Source of the DNA: Caldiserica bacterium UBA4770
Lineage (GTDB): Bacteria > Caldisericota > Caldisericia > Caldisericales > Caldisericaceae
Assembly (NCBI GenBank): GCA_002403335.1
Contig: DHHO01000016.1
Location: 1-64,000 of the forward strand
Direction: 5' to 3'
Length of the DNA stretch: 64,000 nt
How positions within the stretch are numbered: position 1 is the stretch's first letter; every line of letters starts with the position of its first letter. Positions 52,609-61,543 of this stretch are shown in pieces. The translations under genes were made by a program, and so were the position numbers. A model generated the notes under the pieces. It was not told the origin of the DNA and made no database searches. It worked only from the letters and a program-made list of their open reading frames with translations.

Positions 52609-53634
52609 ATGAAGAGATTTGGGATTTTGTGTGATGGTGGAGATGCTCCCGGTATAAATGCGGCCATAAGAGCTGTTGCAAGAGCCTCTTTTGAGAGAAA
52701 TTTTGAAGTCCTGGGCTTTATTGATGGATTTGAAGGGCTCATCCGTAATGATGTAAGAATTATGACAAAGCAAACAGTTTCAGGTATTCTGACGGCAGGA
52801 GGCTCTATCCTTGGTATATCCAGAATAAACCCCTTCGGGGATCCAAAGCATATTGAGGCAATCAAGGAAAATTTCAAAAGAAATTCGATTACGATGCTCA
52901 TTACCATCGGGGATAGGGATACTGTAAGTATTGCTTACAGACTTTCTAACGAAGGCATTCCCTCTATTGTGATACCAAAGACGATTGATAATGATGTCTA
53001 CGGCACGGATTATTCAATTGGTTTTCATACAGCATTAGAGACAATTGCTAATTCTCTTGATAGTCTTCATTCCACTGCATCTGCTCACCACAGGATTATG
53101 GTTGTTGAGACAATGGGTAGAGAAACAGGGTGGCTTGCTCTTTTTGGTGGTCTTGCAGGAGGGGCCGATTATGTTATTATTCCAGAAGTGTCATATGATT
53201 TAGGTGAAGCTGCAGAGCATATAAAAGAGAGAAAGAGCGAGGGAAAAAATTTCAGCATTATTGTCGTTGCAGAAGGAGTAAAACTCCCACAGGATCTGGA
53301 GAGAAGTATTGAGAAGGATGAATTTGGTCACCCCGTGAGCGGGAAGAGAAGGATTGGTTACTATATTGCAGAGGGCCTGGAAAAATTGACGGGCATCAAA
53401 GCGAGAACAACTGTCCTTGGCTATATACAGAGAGGGGGAATTCCAACGGTAAGTGACAGGATTCTTGCAACAAGATTTGGTGTTGCCGCTGTTGAATTTG
53501 CTTCTCAGGGGAAGTTTAATGGAGTTTTGGGTGTAAAAGATTCGGGCATAATCTTTAGCTCTTTCGAGGATTGTGTCAACAAGATAAAGTATGTGGATAT
53601 ATCTTATCTTAACTTAGCTAAAATTTTCTTCTAA
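52609..53634 (+). CDS. pfkA: 6-phosphofructokinase-family protein with altered nucleotide loop
   Basis: The 341-residue protein has the phosphofructokinase fold: GDAPGINAAIRA at the start, the catalytic PKTIDND near residue 127, VVETMGRETGWLALFGGLAGGADYVIIPE and GYIQRGGIPTVSDR. The motif that binds Mg-ATP or pyrophosphate normally reads GGDG(S) or GGDD(T), but here reads GDRDT (residues 101-105), with Arg in the place of the conserved Asp. It could use a different phosphoryl donor, or be impaired. It lies 8 bases after tldE and 1 base before the DUF4388 gene. Confidence 0.85.
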   Translation: MKRFGILCDGGDAPGINAAIRAVARASFERNFEVLGFIDGFEGLIRNDVRIMTKQTVSGILTAGGSILGISRINPFGDPKHIEAIKENFKRNSITMLITIGDRDTVSIAYRLSNEGIPSIVIPKTIDNDVYGTDYSIGFHTALETIANSLDSLHSTASAHHRIMVVETMGRETGWLALFGGLAGGADYVIIPEVSYDLGEAAEHIKERKSEGKNFSIIVVAEGVKLPQDLERSIEKDEFGHPVSGKRRIGYYIAEGLEKLTGIKARTTVLGYIQRGGIPTVSDRILATRFGVAAVEFASQGKFNGVLGVKDSGIIFSSFEDCVNKIKYVDISYLNLAKIFF

Positions 53635-53635
53635 C

Positions 53636-54271
53636 ATGCTTGAAGGAAGCCTTAAGGATTTTTCTCTTGATGAAGTATTGCAGATGGTTTCCCTCGGGGA
53701 GAAGACAGGGGAGCTTGTTCTTGAGGGAGAGACCGCCATTGGGAAAAAGAGTGGAAAGATCTATTTTGAGAATGGCATAGTAAAGGATGCTGAGACAGAA
53801 GAAGTTAGAGGAGAAGTTGCAATTGTAGAGCTCCTGAATATCAGGGATGGTACCTTTAAGTTTGTTCCCCGTGATGTTGGTGATATAAAAAGATCAATAA
53901 ATAAATCAATCCCGGATCTTGTGTTGCTTGCGACTTCAAAGCTTGATGAGTGGAACAGAGTTAAAAATAGAGTTGCCTCTGTGGATTCTACTTTTAAGCT
54001 TTCAACTGATGAAGTACCCGAGGAGATAACTCTTACCCCCCTTGATTGGAAAGTCCTTTCCCTTCTGGGGAAAGGATATACAGTAAGGGAGGCTGCTCTT
54101 AAGTTAAATATGACTGTATTTGATGTTGCAAAGATTGCCTATGGGCTTGTAGCGCTTAAGATTTTAAGAGAAGCAGGAGAGAAGAATCCGCAAGATGATA
54201 CCATTGTTAAAACAAAAGGAGCCCCGAGGACTTTTATTACAAAGCTTATTGAAAGAGTAAAAAGAGAATGA
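53636..54271 (+). CDS. DUF4388 (PATAN-like) signalling protein
   Basis: Residues 1-95 match DUF4388: LEGSLKDFSLDEVLQMVSLGEKTGELVLEG, then GKIYFENGIVKDAETEEVRGEVAIVELL and GTFKFV. These domains occur in bacterial signalling and motility regulators, often beside MglA-like GTPases. Residues 135-180 (LTPLDWKVLSLLGKGYTVREAALKLNMTVFDVAKI) form a helix-turn-helix-like module. The stop overlaps the GTPase gene by 4 bases, so the two products probably work together. Confidence 0.82.
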   Translation: MLEGSLKDFSLDEVLQMVSLGEKTGELVLEGETAIGKKSGKIYFENGIVKDAETEEVRGEVAIVELLNIRDGTFKFVPRDVGDIKRSINKSIPDLVLLATSKLDEWNRVKNRVASVDSTFKLSTDEVPEEITLTPLDWKVLSLLGKGYTVREAALKLNMTVFDVAKIAYGLVALKILREAGEKNPQDDTIVKTKGAPRTFITKLIERVKRE

Positions 54272-54807
54272 AAAGGTACAAGATTATTATCTCAGGGCCT
54301 TTTGCAGCTGGTAAAACAACATTTATAAAGACGATAAGCGAGATTGCCATGGTTGAAACAGATAGGAAGGTAACAGACAGCGAGGAATCCGCTGTGAAGG
54401 ATTTTACAACTGTTGCAATGGATTTTGGAAGAATTACTATTGATGGAGAGACTGTGCTTCATATATTTGGTACACCAGGACAATTCAGATTTAATTATAT
54501 GTGGAGCATCCTGGTGAAGGATGCAATTGGTATTATCATTATTGTTGATTCTGGAGAGGTTGAGACATTTGAGGATGCCTCTGACATGTTGAATTTTTTC
54601 AGGGTAAAGACTGATTGTCCCATTGTTGTTGCACTTAATCATTTTAAGGATAAGGAAAAAATAAGTGTAGAGGAGCTCAGAGAGGATATGAATATCCCGC
54701 CTGAGATTCCTGTAGTTGAATGTGAAGCAACTGATAAGGAAAGTGTTAAAAATGTCCTTTTAACTCTACTACAGTTAATTTTAACCCAGGGAGATTTATA
54801 TGATTGA
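54268..54807 (+). CDS. Small Ras-like GTPase (MglA/conservon type)
   Basis: The 179-residue protein has a P-loop ISGPFAAGKTTFIKT, a switch II region LHIFGTPGQFRFNYMW in which the usual DTPGQ Asp is replaced by Gly, and an ALNHFKDK sequence in the place of NKxD. This layout is typical of the Srprb-like or conservon CvnD-type ATP/GTP-binding proteins. It is coupled to the DUF4388 gene. The pair is likely a signalling switch whose output is not encoded nearby. Confidence 0.85.
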   Translation: MKRYKIIISGPFAAGKTTFIKTISEIAMVETDRKVTDSEESAVKDFTTVAMDFGRITIDGETVLHIFGTPGQFRFNYMWSILVKDAIGIIIIVDSGEVETFEDASDMLNFFRVKTDCPIVVALNHFKDKEKISVEELREDMNIPPEIPVVECEATDKESVKNVLLTLLQLILTQGDLYD

Positions 54808-54854
54808 CAACATTTTCAATAATTATATAATATATTCAAATCCTTTCGAAAGGA
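54804..54854 (+). promoter_or_regulatory. Promoter and leader of the BMP transporter operon
   Basis: TTGACA (54804-54809), a 16-base spacer and TATAAT (54826-54831) form a near-consensus promoter. In the leader the 14-base palindrome TCCTTTCGAAAGGA (54841-54854) overlaps the AAAGGAGG ribosome binding site, so a small stem could partly hide it. Confidence 0.8.
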
Positions 54855-54861
54855 GGAAGGA

Positions 54862-56004
54862 ATGAAAATAAAAAAGTTATTAGTCCTGCTTATTTTAGTA
54901 GGACTGAGTGTGTCTCTCTTTGCTGGTTGCAGGCAGCCGACGCCTCCACCAGTGGAGAAGATTAAGATTGGTCTTTGTACAGATGTCGGTGGACGGGGTG
55001 ATAAATCTTTTAATGATTCTGCTATTCGTGGTCTTGAGAACTGGGCAGGAGGTCTAAAGTACGTACCTGGTGGTGATTATCAAACACTTACCCCAGAAGA
55101 ATACCAGAAGATTATCACAGATGAAGCACCAGACCTAGTGGGCCGTGGTATCAAGAATCTTAACATCCAACCTGTTATTATTGAATCAAAGGCAAATGAA
55201 GACTATGTGCCGAACCTGAAAAATCTTGCAGACCAGGGATGCAAACTTGTTATTGGTGTTGGATTTATGCTTACAGACGCTATGAAAGAAGTTGCCCCTC
55301 TATATCCTAACACCTACTTTATGCTCATTGACGGAGTAGTGGATCCTCTTCCTTCCAATGTTGTATGTTATGTCTTCAAAGAGCATGAGGGTTCTTATCT
55401 TGTTGGGGCACTTGCAGGCCAGATGACGAAGACAAACAAGCTTGGCTTTGTTGGGGGAGTAGATATGTTCCTTATTAACAGGTTCGAAGTTGGTTACAGA
55501 GCGGGTGTAAAGACGGTAAATCCCAATGCGGAGGTATTTACAGCATATACTGGTAACTTTACAAATGCTGATGACGGCCAGAGGCTTGCAAAGACACAGT
55601 TTGACCTTGGTGCAGATATAGTTTATCATGCTTCAGGTGCCTGTGGACTTGGAGTAATCAAGGAAGCGGAGCAAAGAGGCGAAGGATACTTTGCAATTGG
55701 AGTTGATTCAGACCAGGATTATATAGCACCAGGAAGAGTCCTGACATCTATGATTAAGCACGTGGACTATGCCACATGGCTTGCTATTAATTCAGTAGTG
55801 AACGGTACTTTCAAGAGTGAAATTGTTGCTCTTGGCCTCAAGGAGGGTGGAGTGGGAATTTCTCCTCTTAAACATACAAAGAGTATCATCCCTCAGGCTG
55901 CTCTTGATAAGGTAGAGGCACTCAGGAAGATGGTTGTTGAGGGAACACTCGTTGTTCCAGAGTCCAAAGAACAACTGGAAACTTTTGTTCCTCCGCAGTT
56001 ATAG
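54862..56004 (+). CDS. BMP-family ABC transporter substrate-binding lipoprotein
   Basis: The 380-residue protein has a lipoprotein signal ending in LFAGC (Cys23). The mature part is the BMP/PnrA fold: IGLCTDVGGRGDKSFNDSAIRGL, then CKLVIGVGFMLTDAMKEVAPLYPN, EGSYLVGALAGQMTKTNKLGFVGG and IGVDSDQDYIAPG. Such proteins bind nucleosides or purine-like ligands outside the cell and deliver them to the permeases encoded downstream. An acidic insert near residues 65-115 is longer than in many relatives. It starts the operon, from a strong promoter. Confidence 0.92.
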   Translation: MKIKKLLVLLILVGLSVSLFAGCRQPTPPPVEKIKIGLCTDVGGRGDKSFNDSAIRGLENWAGGLKYVPGGDYQTLTPEEYQKIITDEAPDLVGRGIKNLNIQPVIIESKANEDYVPNLKNLADQGCKLVIGVGFMLTDAMKEVAPLYPNTYFMLIDGVVDPLPSNVVCYVFKEHEGSYLVGALAGQMTKTNKLGFVGGVDMFLINRFEVGYRAGVKTVNPNAEVFTAYTGNFTNADDGQRLAKTQFDLGADIVYHASGACGLGVIKEAEQRGEGYFAIGVDSDQDYIAPGRVLTSMIKHVDYATWLAINSVVNGTFKSEIVALGLKEGGVGISPLKHTKSIIPQAALDKVEALRKMVVEGTLVVPESKEQLETFVPPQL

Positions 56005-56022
56005 TTTCAAAGGTTGCAAGTA

Positions 56023-56047
56023 AAGGGGGACCTTAAAGGTCCCCCTT
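56023..56047 (+). promoter_or_regulatory. Intercistronic hairpin between the binding protein and ATPase genes
   Basis: A perfect 10-bp stem AAGGGGGACC/GGTCCCCCTT with a 5-base loop begins 19 bases after the binding-protein stop. No T-run follows, so it is more likely a partial attenuator or an mRNA-stabilising end that keeps the binding protein more abundant than the membrane parts. Confidence 0.7.
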
Positions 56048-56070
56048 CATATATCTCAGGGAGGAAGACA

Positions 56071-57606
56071 GTGGCATACGCAGTTGAGTTAAAAAACATA
56101 AAAAAAGTGTTTCCCGGTACTGTAGCAAATGACAACATTTCTTTGGAGGTTGAGCAAGGCGAAGTGTTTGCAATTGTTGGGGAGAATGGTGCTGGTAAAA
56201 CAACCCTGATGAATATTCTATATGGTCTTTATGAGCCAGACGCTGGCGAGATTTATATCTTCGGTAAGAAAGTAGAGAATAACAGTCCAAGGAAGGCAAT
56301 AAAACTTGGAATAGGTATGGTGCACCAGCATTTTATGCTTATTCCGAAATTTACTGTTTACGAGAATATTGTTCTTGGAGAGGAGTTCGTGAAGAATGGA
56401 ATCCTTCTTGATAGAAATAAGGCAAGGGAAGAGGTTAAGAGAGTGTCACAACTTTATGGACTTGAGGTCGATCCCGATGAAAAGGTGGAAAATCTTCCTG
56501 TGGGTATTCAACAGAGGGTTGAGGTGGTAAAGGTTCTTTTCAGGGGTGCAGAAATTTTAATTCTTGATGAGCCGACGGCTGTACTCACACCTCAGGAGAC
56601 AAAAGATCTTTTTAAAACCATTAGGTCCCTAAAGGAGAGCGGTAAGACAGTTATATTTATCTCACATAAACTGAAAGAGGTTCTTGAGATTGCAGATAGA
56701 ATTGCAGTACTTAAAAATGGAAAGCTGAAGGGCATAGAGAATGCCAGGGAAACTGATGAGAGAAAACTTGCCAGACTTATGGTGGGAAGAGATGTTATTT
56801 TTGAAGTGCCTAAAAGAGAGAAGAAACCTCAGGATGTGATCCTTGAGGTGAAGAACCTTGTCATCATGGGAGACAAGGGTATCCCTGCAGTGAAGGGAAT
56901 TTCTTTTTATCTTAGAAAGTATGAGATTCTTGGTTTTGCAGGCGTAGAAGGAAATGGCCAGAGAGAGCTTGTAGAGGCTCTTACAGGTTTAAGGCCAGTA
57001 AAGGAAGGAAAGATCATTATAAAGGGGAAAGAGCTCACAGAATTTGACCCCTGGGTATTAAGAAGACAAGGTGTGGCACATATTCCTGAAGATAGAAGAG
57101 ACAGAGGGCTTGTGCTTCCTTTCTCTGTTTCTCATAACCTTTTTATTGGGAGACAGAGAGAAGGGTTTTTTTCAGGAAGACTCTTTCTGAGAAAGGACAA
57201 TATTGATAGTTTCAGCAAGCAGAAGGTAGAGGAGTACGATATAAGGCCTCACAACCCTGAGCTTGTTGTAGATTCACTTTCGGGTGGAAATCAGCAGAAG
57301 GTTGTTGTGGCAAGGGAAGTCTCATATGAACCCGATATACTTGTTGCATCCCAGCCTACAAGAGGTCTTGATGTAGGAGCAACAGAGTTTGTTCATGAGA
57401 AGCTTATCGAGCAGAGAGATGCAGGTAGAGCTGTTGTTCTTATTTCCTTTGAGCTCGATGAGATTATGAGATTGTCTGATAGAATTGCCGTTCTCTACGG
57501 AGGGGAGATTGTAGGTGAACTCTCTGCCGAAGAGGTAACTGAAGAGGAACTCGGGCTTCTTATGCTTGGGCTTAAGAGGTATGAGAAAAGAGAGGTGCCA
57601 GCATGA
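56071..57606 (+). CDS. Nucleoside-type ABC transporter ATP-binding protein (two ABC domains)
   Basis: The 511-residue protein has two ATP-binding domains, as in the RbsA/NupO class. The first (1-240) has GENGAGKTTLMNILYGLYEP, MVHQHFMLIPKFTVYENIVLG and a Walker B LILDEPTAVL; the second (about 255-500) has a diverged Walker A (GVEGNGQREL), HIPEDRRDRGLVLPFSVSHNL and the signature LSGGNQQKVVVARE. It powers uptake through the two permeases. The frame runs upstream to 56014 through the hairpin, but GGGAGG before the GTG at 56071 is the better start. The stop overlaps the first permease by ATGA. Confidence 0.93.
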   Translation: MAYAVELKNIKKVFPGTVANDNISLEVEQGEVFAIVGENGAGKTTLMNILYGLYEPDAGEIYIFGKKVENNSPRKAIKLGIGMVHQHFMLIPKFTVYENIVLGEEFVKNGILLDRNKAREEVKRVSQLYGLEVDPDEKVENLPVGIQQRVEVVKVLFRGAEILILDEPTAVLTPQETKDLFKTIRSLKESGKTVIFISHKLKEVLEIADRIAVLKNGKLKGIENARETDERKLARLMVGRDVIFEVPKREKKPQDVILEVKNLVIMGDKGIPAVKGISFYLRKYEILGFAGVEGNGQRELVEALTGLRPVKEGKIIIKGKELTEFDPWVLRRQGVAHIPEDRRDRGLVLPFSVSHNLFIGRQREGFFSGRLFLRKDNIDSFSKQKVEEYDIRPHNPELVVDSLSGGNQQKVVVAREVSYEPDILVASQPTRGLDVGATEFVHEKLIEQRDAGRAVVLISFELDEIMRLSDRIAVLYGGEIVGELSAEEVTEEELGLLMLGLKRYEKREVPA

Positions 57607-58754
57607 AAGAAGATATAGCGCATTCCACAGGAGGTATTATAAACTGGTGGAACAGCAGGAAAGAGAGCCTCTCTGATTATATTGTCCCTATTATCTCCAT
57701 TCTTTTTGGTTTTATTGTTGCTGCAATTCTTATGATAGCAACAGGCCAGAACCCGCTTGCAGGCTATACTCTTCTCTTTAGAGGGGCATTTGGCTCCTCC
57801 TGGGGTGACTTTATAACACTGAAACAGGCAGGAGAAGGGTTAGTAAAGGGGGCTGTGCTTACCCTTACGGGTCTTTCTGTGGCTGTTGCTTTTAATGTCG
57901 GACTCTTCAACATAGGGGCAGAGGGGCAGTTTATAGTTGGGGCAATTGTGGCTGCCTACCTTGGTTTTAAGCTGAATATAACGCCATGGATTAATATTCC
58001 TCTTATTCTTATAGGTGTTGCTATTGTTTCTGGTCTTTATGCTGCCTTTGCTGCATGGCTTAAGGTAAAGAGAGGAGTGAACGAGGTTATTACTACAATC
58101 ATGCTTAACTGGATAGCAATAAACCTCGTAGAAAACTGGATTGTTGTCGGTCCATTTAACATTCGGAATTACCAGCCAGGGGCACTCCTTGCAGGGACTC
58201 CCTATGTCAAAGAAACCTCGCGGTTAAAGCCCCTGATTGCAACTTCTCGATTGAATGCTTCTCTTTTTATAGCGATCATTGCAGTGATCTTTGTCTATAT
58301 CCTTTTTAAGAGGACTGTCCTTGGATATGAAATTCTGGCAACAGGTAAAAACCCGAGGGCTGCCAGGTATGCTGGAATTAATACAGGTAGAACAATGATC
58401 ATTGCGATGTTTATCGCGGGTGCTCTTTCGGGAATTAGTGGTGCTTGCATGATCCTTGGTACAGAAGGGAGGTATCCAGGTGTGTTCAGACCTGGCTATG
58501 GTTTTGATGGTATTACAATGTCGCTTATTGGGGGAAATGGAGCAATTGGCACCTTCTTTGCATCGCTTTTCTTTGGTTTCGTAAGAGCTGGTGCTACAAA
58601 TATGCAGTTGATAGGAATTCACAAAACATTTGCTGATATCATACAGGGAGTGGCTACTCTGTTTGTCGCCTCCCAGATAGGGGTGAGATATCTTATTTTG
58701 AAGATTGGCGAGAGAAGGAAGGTTGGGAGGGAGGTAGAAAGTGAACGTATATGA
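57603..58754 (+). CDS. Nucleoside-type ABC transporter permease, first subunit
   Basis: The 383-residue membrane protein has about ten helices and belongs to the BPD_transp_2 family: IATGQNPLAGYTLLFRGAFGS, LTLTGLSVAVAFNVGLFNIGAEGQFIVGA and KRGVNEVITTIMLNWIAI with the conserved EAA-like loop. The later LGYEILATGKNPRAARYAGI is the coupling helix that touches the ATPase. It overlaps the ATPase gene by 4 bases and the second permease by 14 bases. Confidence 0.92.
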   Translation: MKEDIAHSTGGIINWWNSRKESLSDYIVPIISILFGFIVAAILMIATGQNPLAGYTLLFRGAFGSSWGDFITLKQAGEGLVKGAVLTLTGLSVAVAFNVGLFNIGAEGQFIVGAIVAAYLGFKLNITPWINIPLILIGVAIVSGLYAAFAAWLKVKRGVNEVITTIMLNWIAINLVENWIVVGPFNIRNYQPGALLAGTPYVKETSRLKPLIATSRLNASLFIAIIAVIFVYILFKRTVLGYEILATGKNPRAARYAGINTGRTMIIAMFIAGALSGISGACMILGTEGRYPGVFRPGYGFDGITMSLIGGNGAIGTFFASLFFGFVRAGATNMQLIGIHKTFADIIQGVATLFVASQIGVRYLILKIGERRKVGREVESERI

Positions 58755-59736
58755 AACAATTGTTTCTTTTATAACTTCTGCTATACAGTTCGGTACTCCT
58801 ATCATACTTGCAGCACTTGGTGGAGTGATATGTGAGAATGCAGGAGTGGTAAATATTGCACTCGAAGGCATGATGAGGATGGGTGGTTTCTTTGCAGTCC
58901 TCGGTTCCTATATTACTGCGAGGAGTTTTGATCCCATACTGGGTGGAATCGATCCTCGGTCAGGAAACCCGTGGTTTGGAATACTTCTTGCAATACTGGT
59001 GGGGGTGCTTGTTGGTCTTCTTCACGGTTACATCTCCATAACACTTAGAGGAAATCAGATAGTTTCGGGCGTTGCTATCAATGTTTTTGCTCTCGGTGGT
59101 ATGACATTTTTCCTCGAGAGATTCTTTAGTACTACCGGACACTCTCCTTCTGTTGCATCTTTTATGGGTCAACCGCTTATACCAGGCCTATCAGGTGTTC
59201 CCATTATTGGGGGGATATTCGGGAATCTGAATGTTTTTAACTGGCTTGCGCTAATTTTGCCTTTTGTTATCCACTTTTATCTCTACCATACAGCTATGGG
59301 CCTAAGGCATAGATCTGTGGGAGAGCATCCGAAAGCAGCCGATACACTTGGCGTGAATGTCTACCGAATAAGGTACATTGCAACAATTGGTTCAGGGATT
59401 CTTGCAGGCCTTGCTGGTGCCTCTATGTCTATGGGGCAGCTTGATTTGTTTGATAACCATATGCCTTCTGGTTTAGGATTCATAGCACTTGCGGCTATGA
59501 TTTTTGGTAAATGGACACCCATAGGAACCTTGTTTGCTTCACTATTCTTTACCCTTGCATCAGTAGCGCAGTCCTATGTACAGTCTGCTGCACCTCAGGT
59601 ATTGAAATATATACCGGTTGGTTTCTGGCTTGCTTTGCCATATATTCTTACAATTATTGTGCTTGTGAGTTTTGTTGGGAGAGCTGTGGCACCTGCTGCA
59701 GATGGCACTCCATATGAGAAAGGAGAAAAACTATGA
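58741..59736 (+). CDS. Nucleoside-type ABC transporter permease, second subunit
   Basis: The 331-residue membrane protein is the second BPD_transp_2 permease: [32 protein letters not shown], then [17 protein letters not shown] and the coupling region [26 protein letters not shown]. It starts with a GTG inside the preceding gene. Together with the first permease it forms the channel of a BMP-type nucleoside importer. The stop overlaps the next gene by 4 bases. Confidence 0.92.
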   Translation: MNVYETIVSFITSAIQFGTPIILAALGGVICENAGVVNIALEGMMRMGGFFAVLGSYITARSFDPILGGIDPRSGNPWFGILLAILVGVLVGLLHGYISITLRGNQIVSGVAINVFALGGMTFFLERFFSTTGHSPSVASFMGQPLIPGLSGVPIIGGIFGNLNVFNWLALILPFVIHFYLYHTAMGLRHRSVGEHPKAADTLGVNVYRIRYIATIGSGILAGLAGASMSMGQLDLFDNHMPSGLGFIALAAMIFGKWTPIGTLFASLFFTLASVAQSYVQSAAPQVLKYIPVGFWLALPYILTIIVLVSFVGRAVAPAADGTPYEKGEKL

Positions 59737-60056
59737 TTCTTGTTACAACAACCTCAACTATTGAAGGAAAAAAGATTGTGAAATACCTTGGTATTGTCTC
59801 AGGAGAGGTTATTGTAGGTGCAAATTTTTTCAAGGATTTTGCAGCAAGCATCACTGATGTATTTGGTGGAAGGGCAACTGGTTACGAGGACGAACTAATA
59901 AAGGCAAAAGAAGAAGCAATCTTAGAGATGGAGAAAAGAGCAGTGGCTTTGGGAGCAAATGCTATTATTGGTGTTGACCTTGATTATGAAACTGTGGGCT
60001 CAAATGGTTCAATGCTTATGGTAGATGTAAGTGGCACTGCTGTTGTTGTAGAATAA
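59733..60056 (+). CDS. YbjQ family (UPF0145) heavy-metal-binding-domain protein
   Basis: The 107-residue protein matches Ybj[32 protein letters not shown], then [39 protein letters not shown]. Family members form pentamers, and the function is unsettled. It is the last gene of the ABC transporter operon through a 4-base overlap, an association that may be incidental. Confidence 0.9.
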   Translation: MILVTTTSTIEGKKIVKYLGIVSGEVIVGANFFKDFAASITDVFGGRATGYEDELIKAKEEAILEMEKRAVALGANAIIGVDLDYETVGSNGSMLMVDVSGTAVVVE

Positions 60057-60060
60057 TTAT

Positions 60061-61080
60061 CTAAGAAAAGGGTTGTTCTGGCTCGAATTTGTTCTCTATT
60101 AAATGCCTCTCCAAAGCAAAGTGGAGGATGTCGTTTACGAGGTCTTCAAAGGATTTTCCCATGAGCCTGTATATTCTGGGGAAATCTGAGTGTTCCGGGT
60201 CAAGCCCGGGCAAAGGATTGATTTCGAGAATATAGGGGTTACCTTCTTTATCAACTCTCAGGTCAAACCTTCCTATATCTCTTACTCTCAATATTTTAAA
60301 TGCTCTAAGGCATATGTCCTGAACCTTTAATATTGTTTCCTGGGGTAACCTTGCAGGTAGATAATAGTTTGCCTTTGTAGAATATTCTGTTTTAAATCTG
60401 TATGTCTGTATTCCATATCCCGATGCTTTTAATTCTCTTTTACTGAGTGGTGAGAAATCTATCTCCATTGGTGGTAGGGCCATGGCAGGATAGTTTCCCA
60501 TAACACCCACGGTAATTTCCGTCCCCTCAATAAATTCCTCGACCATCACAGGCCTTTTGAACTTCTGAAACATCTTCTGCAGTTCTATGTTGATAGTCTC
60601 TTCATTATGACATACGGATTTTGAGGTAATTCCTATACTTGAACCCTCAAAAATTGGTTTTACAATAAGTGGAAAGGCAAGGTTCTCCATTTTATAATGG
60701 CCGTTGGGTTTTAGCACCTCAAATCTTGGGGTGGGAATGCCAGCATACTTCAGTATCTCGTTTGTTGCAGTTTTGTCCATTGATAGCGCAAGCGCAAGGA
60801 CTGATGAGCCCGAATAAGGAATCTTCAGCTCATCGAGTATGGCGGGGACAAATGCCTCTCTGTATGGACCGTTTTTTCCTTCTGCAATATTAAAAACAAA
60901 TTGTGGTCTATCCAGTGCGAGTGAATAGAATAAAAGGGGAGAAGTTGCCTCGTAAAGTTTTACTCTGTGTCCCCCTGCCTCAAGAGCTTTTTTAATTGCA
61001 TCGATTGTTTCGGGGCTGTCAAACTCAGCCTCTCTATCGGTGTTGCTTCTCTTAAGGTTGTACGTAAGTCCAATTTTCAT
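60061..61080 (-). CDS. ATP-grasp ligase related to D-alanine-D-alanine ligase
   Basis: The 339-residue protein has the ATP-grasp order of D-Ala-D-Ala ligases: VFNIAEGKNGPYREAFVPAILDELKIPYSGS with the serine-containing loop, LSMDKTATNEILKYAGIPTP, FPLIVKPIFEGSSIGIT, MVEEFIEGTEITVGVMG and a C-terminal IGRFDLRVDKEGNPYILEINPLPGL carrying the metal ligands. True Ddl enzymes read EVNT(L)PG near the end; this one reads EINPLPGL, as in a Ddl-like subgroup common in thermophiles, so the peptide it makes may not be D-Ala-D-Ala. It is transcribed alone and converges with the ybjQ gene. Confidence 0.8.
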   Translation of the reverse strand: MKIGLTYNLKRSNTDREAEFDSPETIDAIKKALEAGGHRVKLYEATSPLLFYSLALDRPQFVFNIAEGKNGPYREAFVPAILDELKIPYSGSSVLALALSMDKTATNEILKYAGIPTPRFEVLKPNGHYKMENLAFPLIVKPIFEGSSIGITSKSVCHNEETINIELQKMFQKFKRPVMVEEFIEGTEITVGVMGNYPAMALPPMEIDFSPLSKRELKASGYGIQTYRFKTEYSTKANYYLPARLPQETILKVQDICLRAFKILRVRDIGRFDLRVDKEGNPYILEINPLPGLDPEHSDFPRIYRLMGKSFEDLVNDILHFALERHLIENKFEPEQPFS

Positions 61081-61543
61081 TTCTTATTTACAGGCTCTTA
61101 TTTTATCAACTTCTTTGTGAAAGTCAATAGGGTATACAAGTGTGTTTTCATAAGGTCTTTCTTTGTGTTTCATATAAGATGACTTATCAACTTTCTTAAT
61201 CCTCTGTAATCTATAATTCTTTTAAGAAAATTCACTGCCCTTTCAATGAAACCATTTATCCTTGGGTAAATAAGGTTGTGTTTGATCATTCTTTTCTTAT
61301 GATAGTTTATTTTTGTTGGGGCAAAAGGTAGCAGTCTCATATGTATAGTAACCTATTCAAAGGAGCGAAAGTATGTTTTTATAAGGATTTTTTAGAGTAT
61401 AACACTTTGAAATTGCATATGCATAAATATATCTATTTTGAGCGTTCCAGGGTTTATAAGAATGATTCTTATATTTGAAAAGAGGCTGTGATTAGGGATT
61501 GCGTGTGTTTTTGTATTATATCGAAAATTGATATAATTTAATT
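61081..61543. other. Intergenic region with a possible transposase remnant
   Basis: On the minus strand between about 61345 and 61170, one frame reads HNLIYPRINGFIERAVNF and LKRIIDYRGLRKL before a stop. The order Y-P-x-x-N-G-x-I-E-R resembles the third acidic motif of integrase-type transposases. Only about 40-55 codons are left, and the frame lacks a ribosome binding site. The rest of the region has a promoter for the following padR gene (TATAAT at 61532-61537) and otherwise nothing I recognise. Confidence 0.35.

Noticed and set aside
58224..58871. Minus-strand open frame of 215 codons across the permease genes
   Set aside because: It lies antisense to two clear membrane permease genes; its composition is that of reversed hydrophobic codons.
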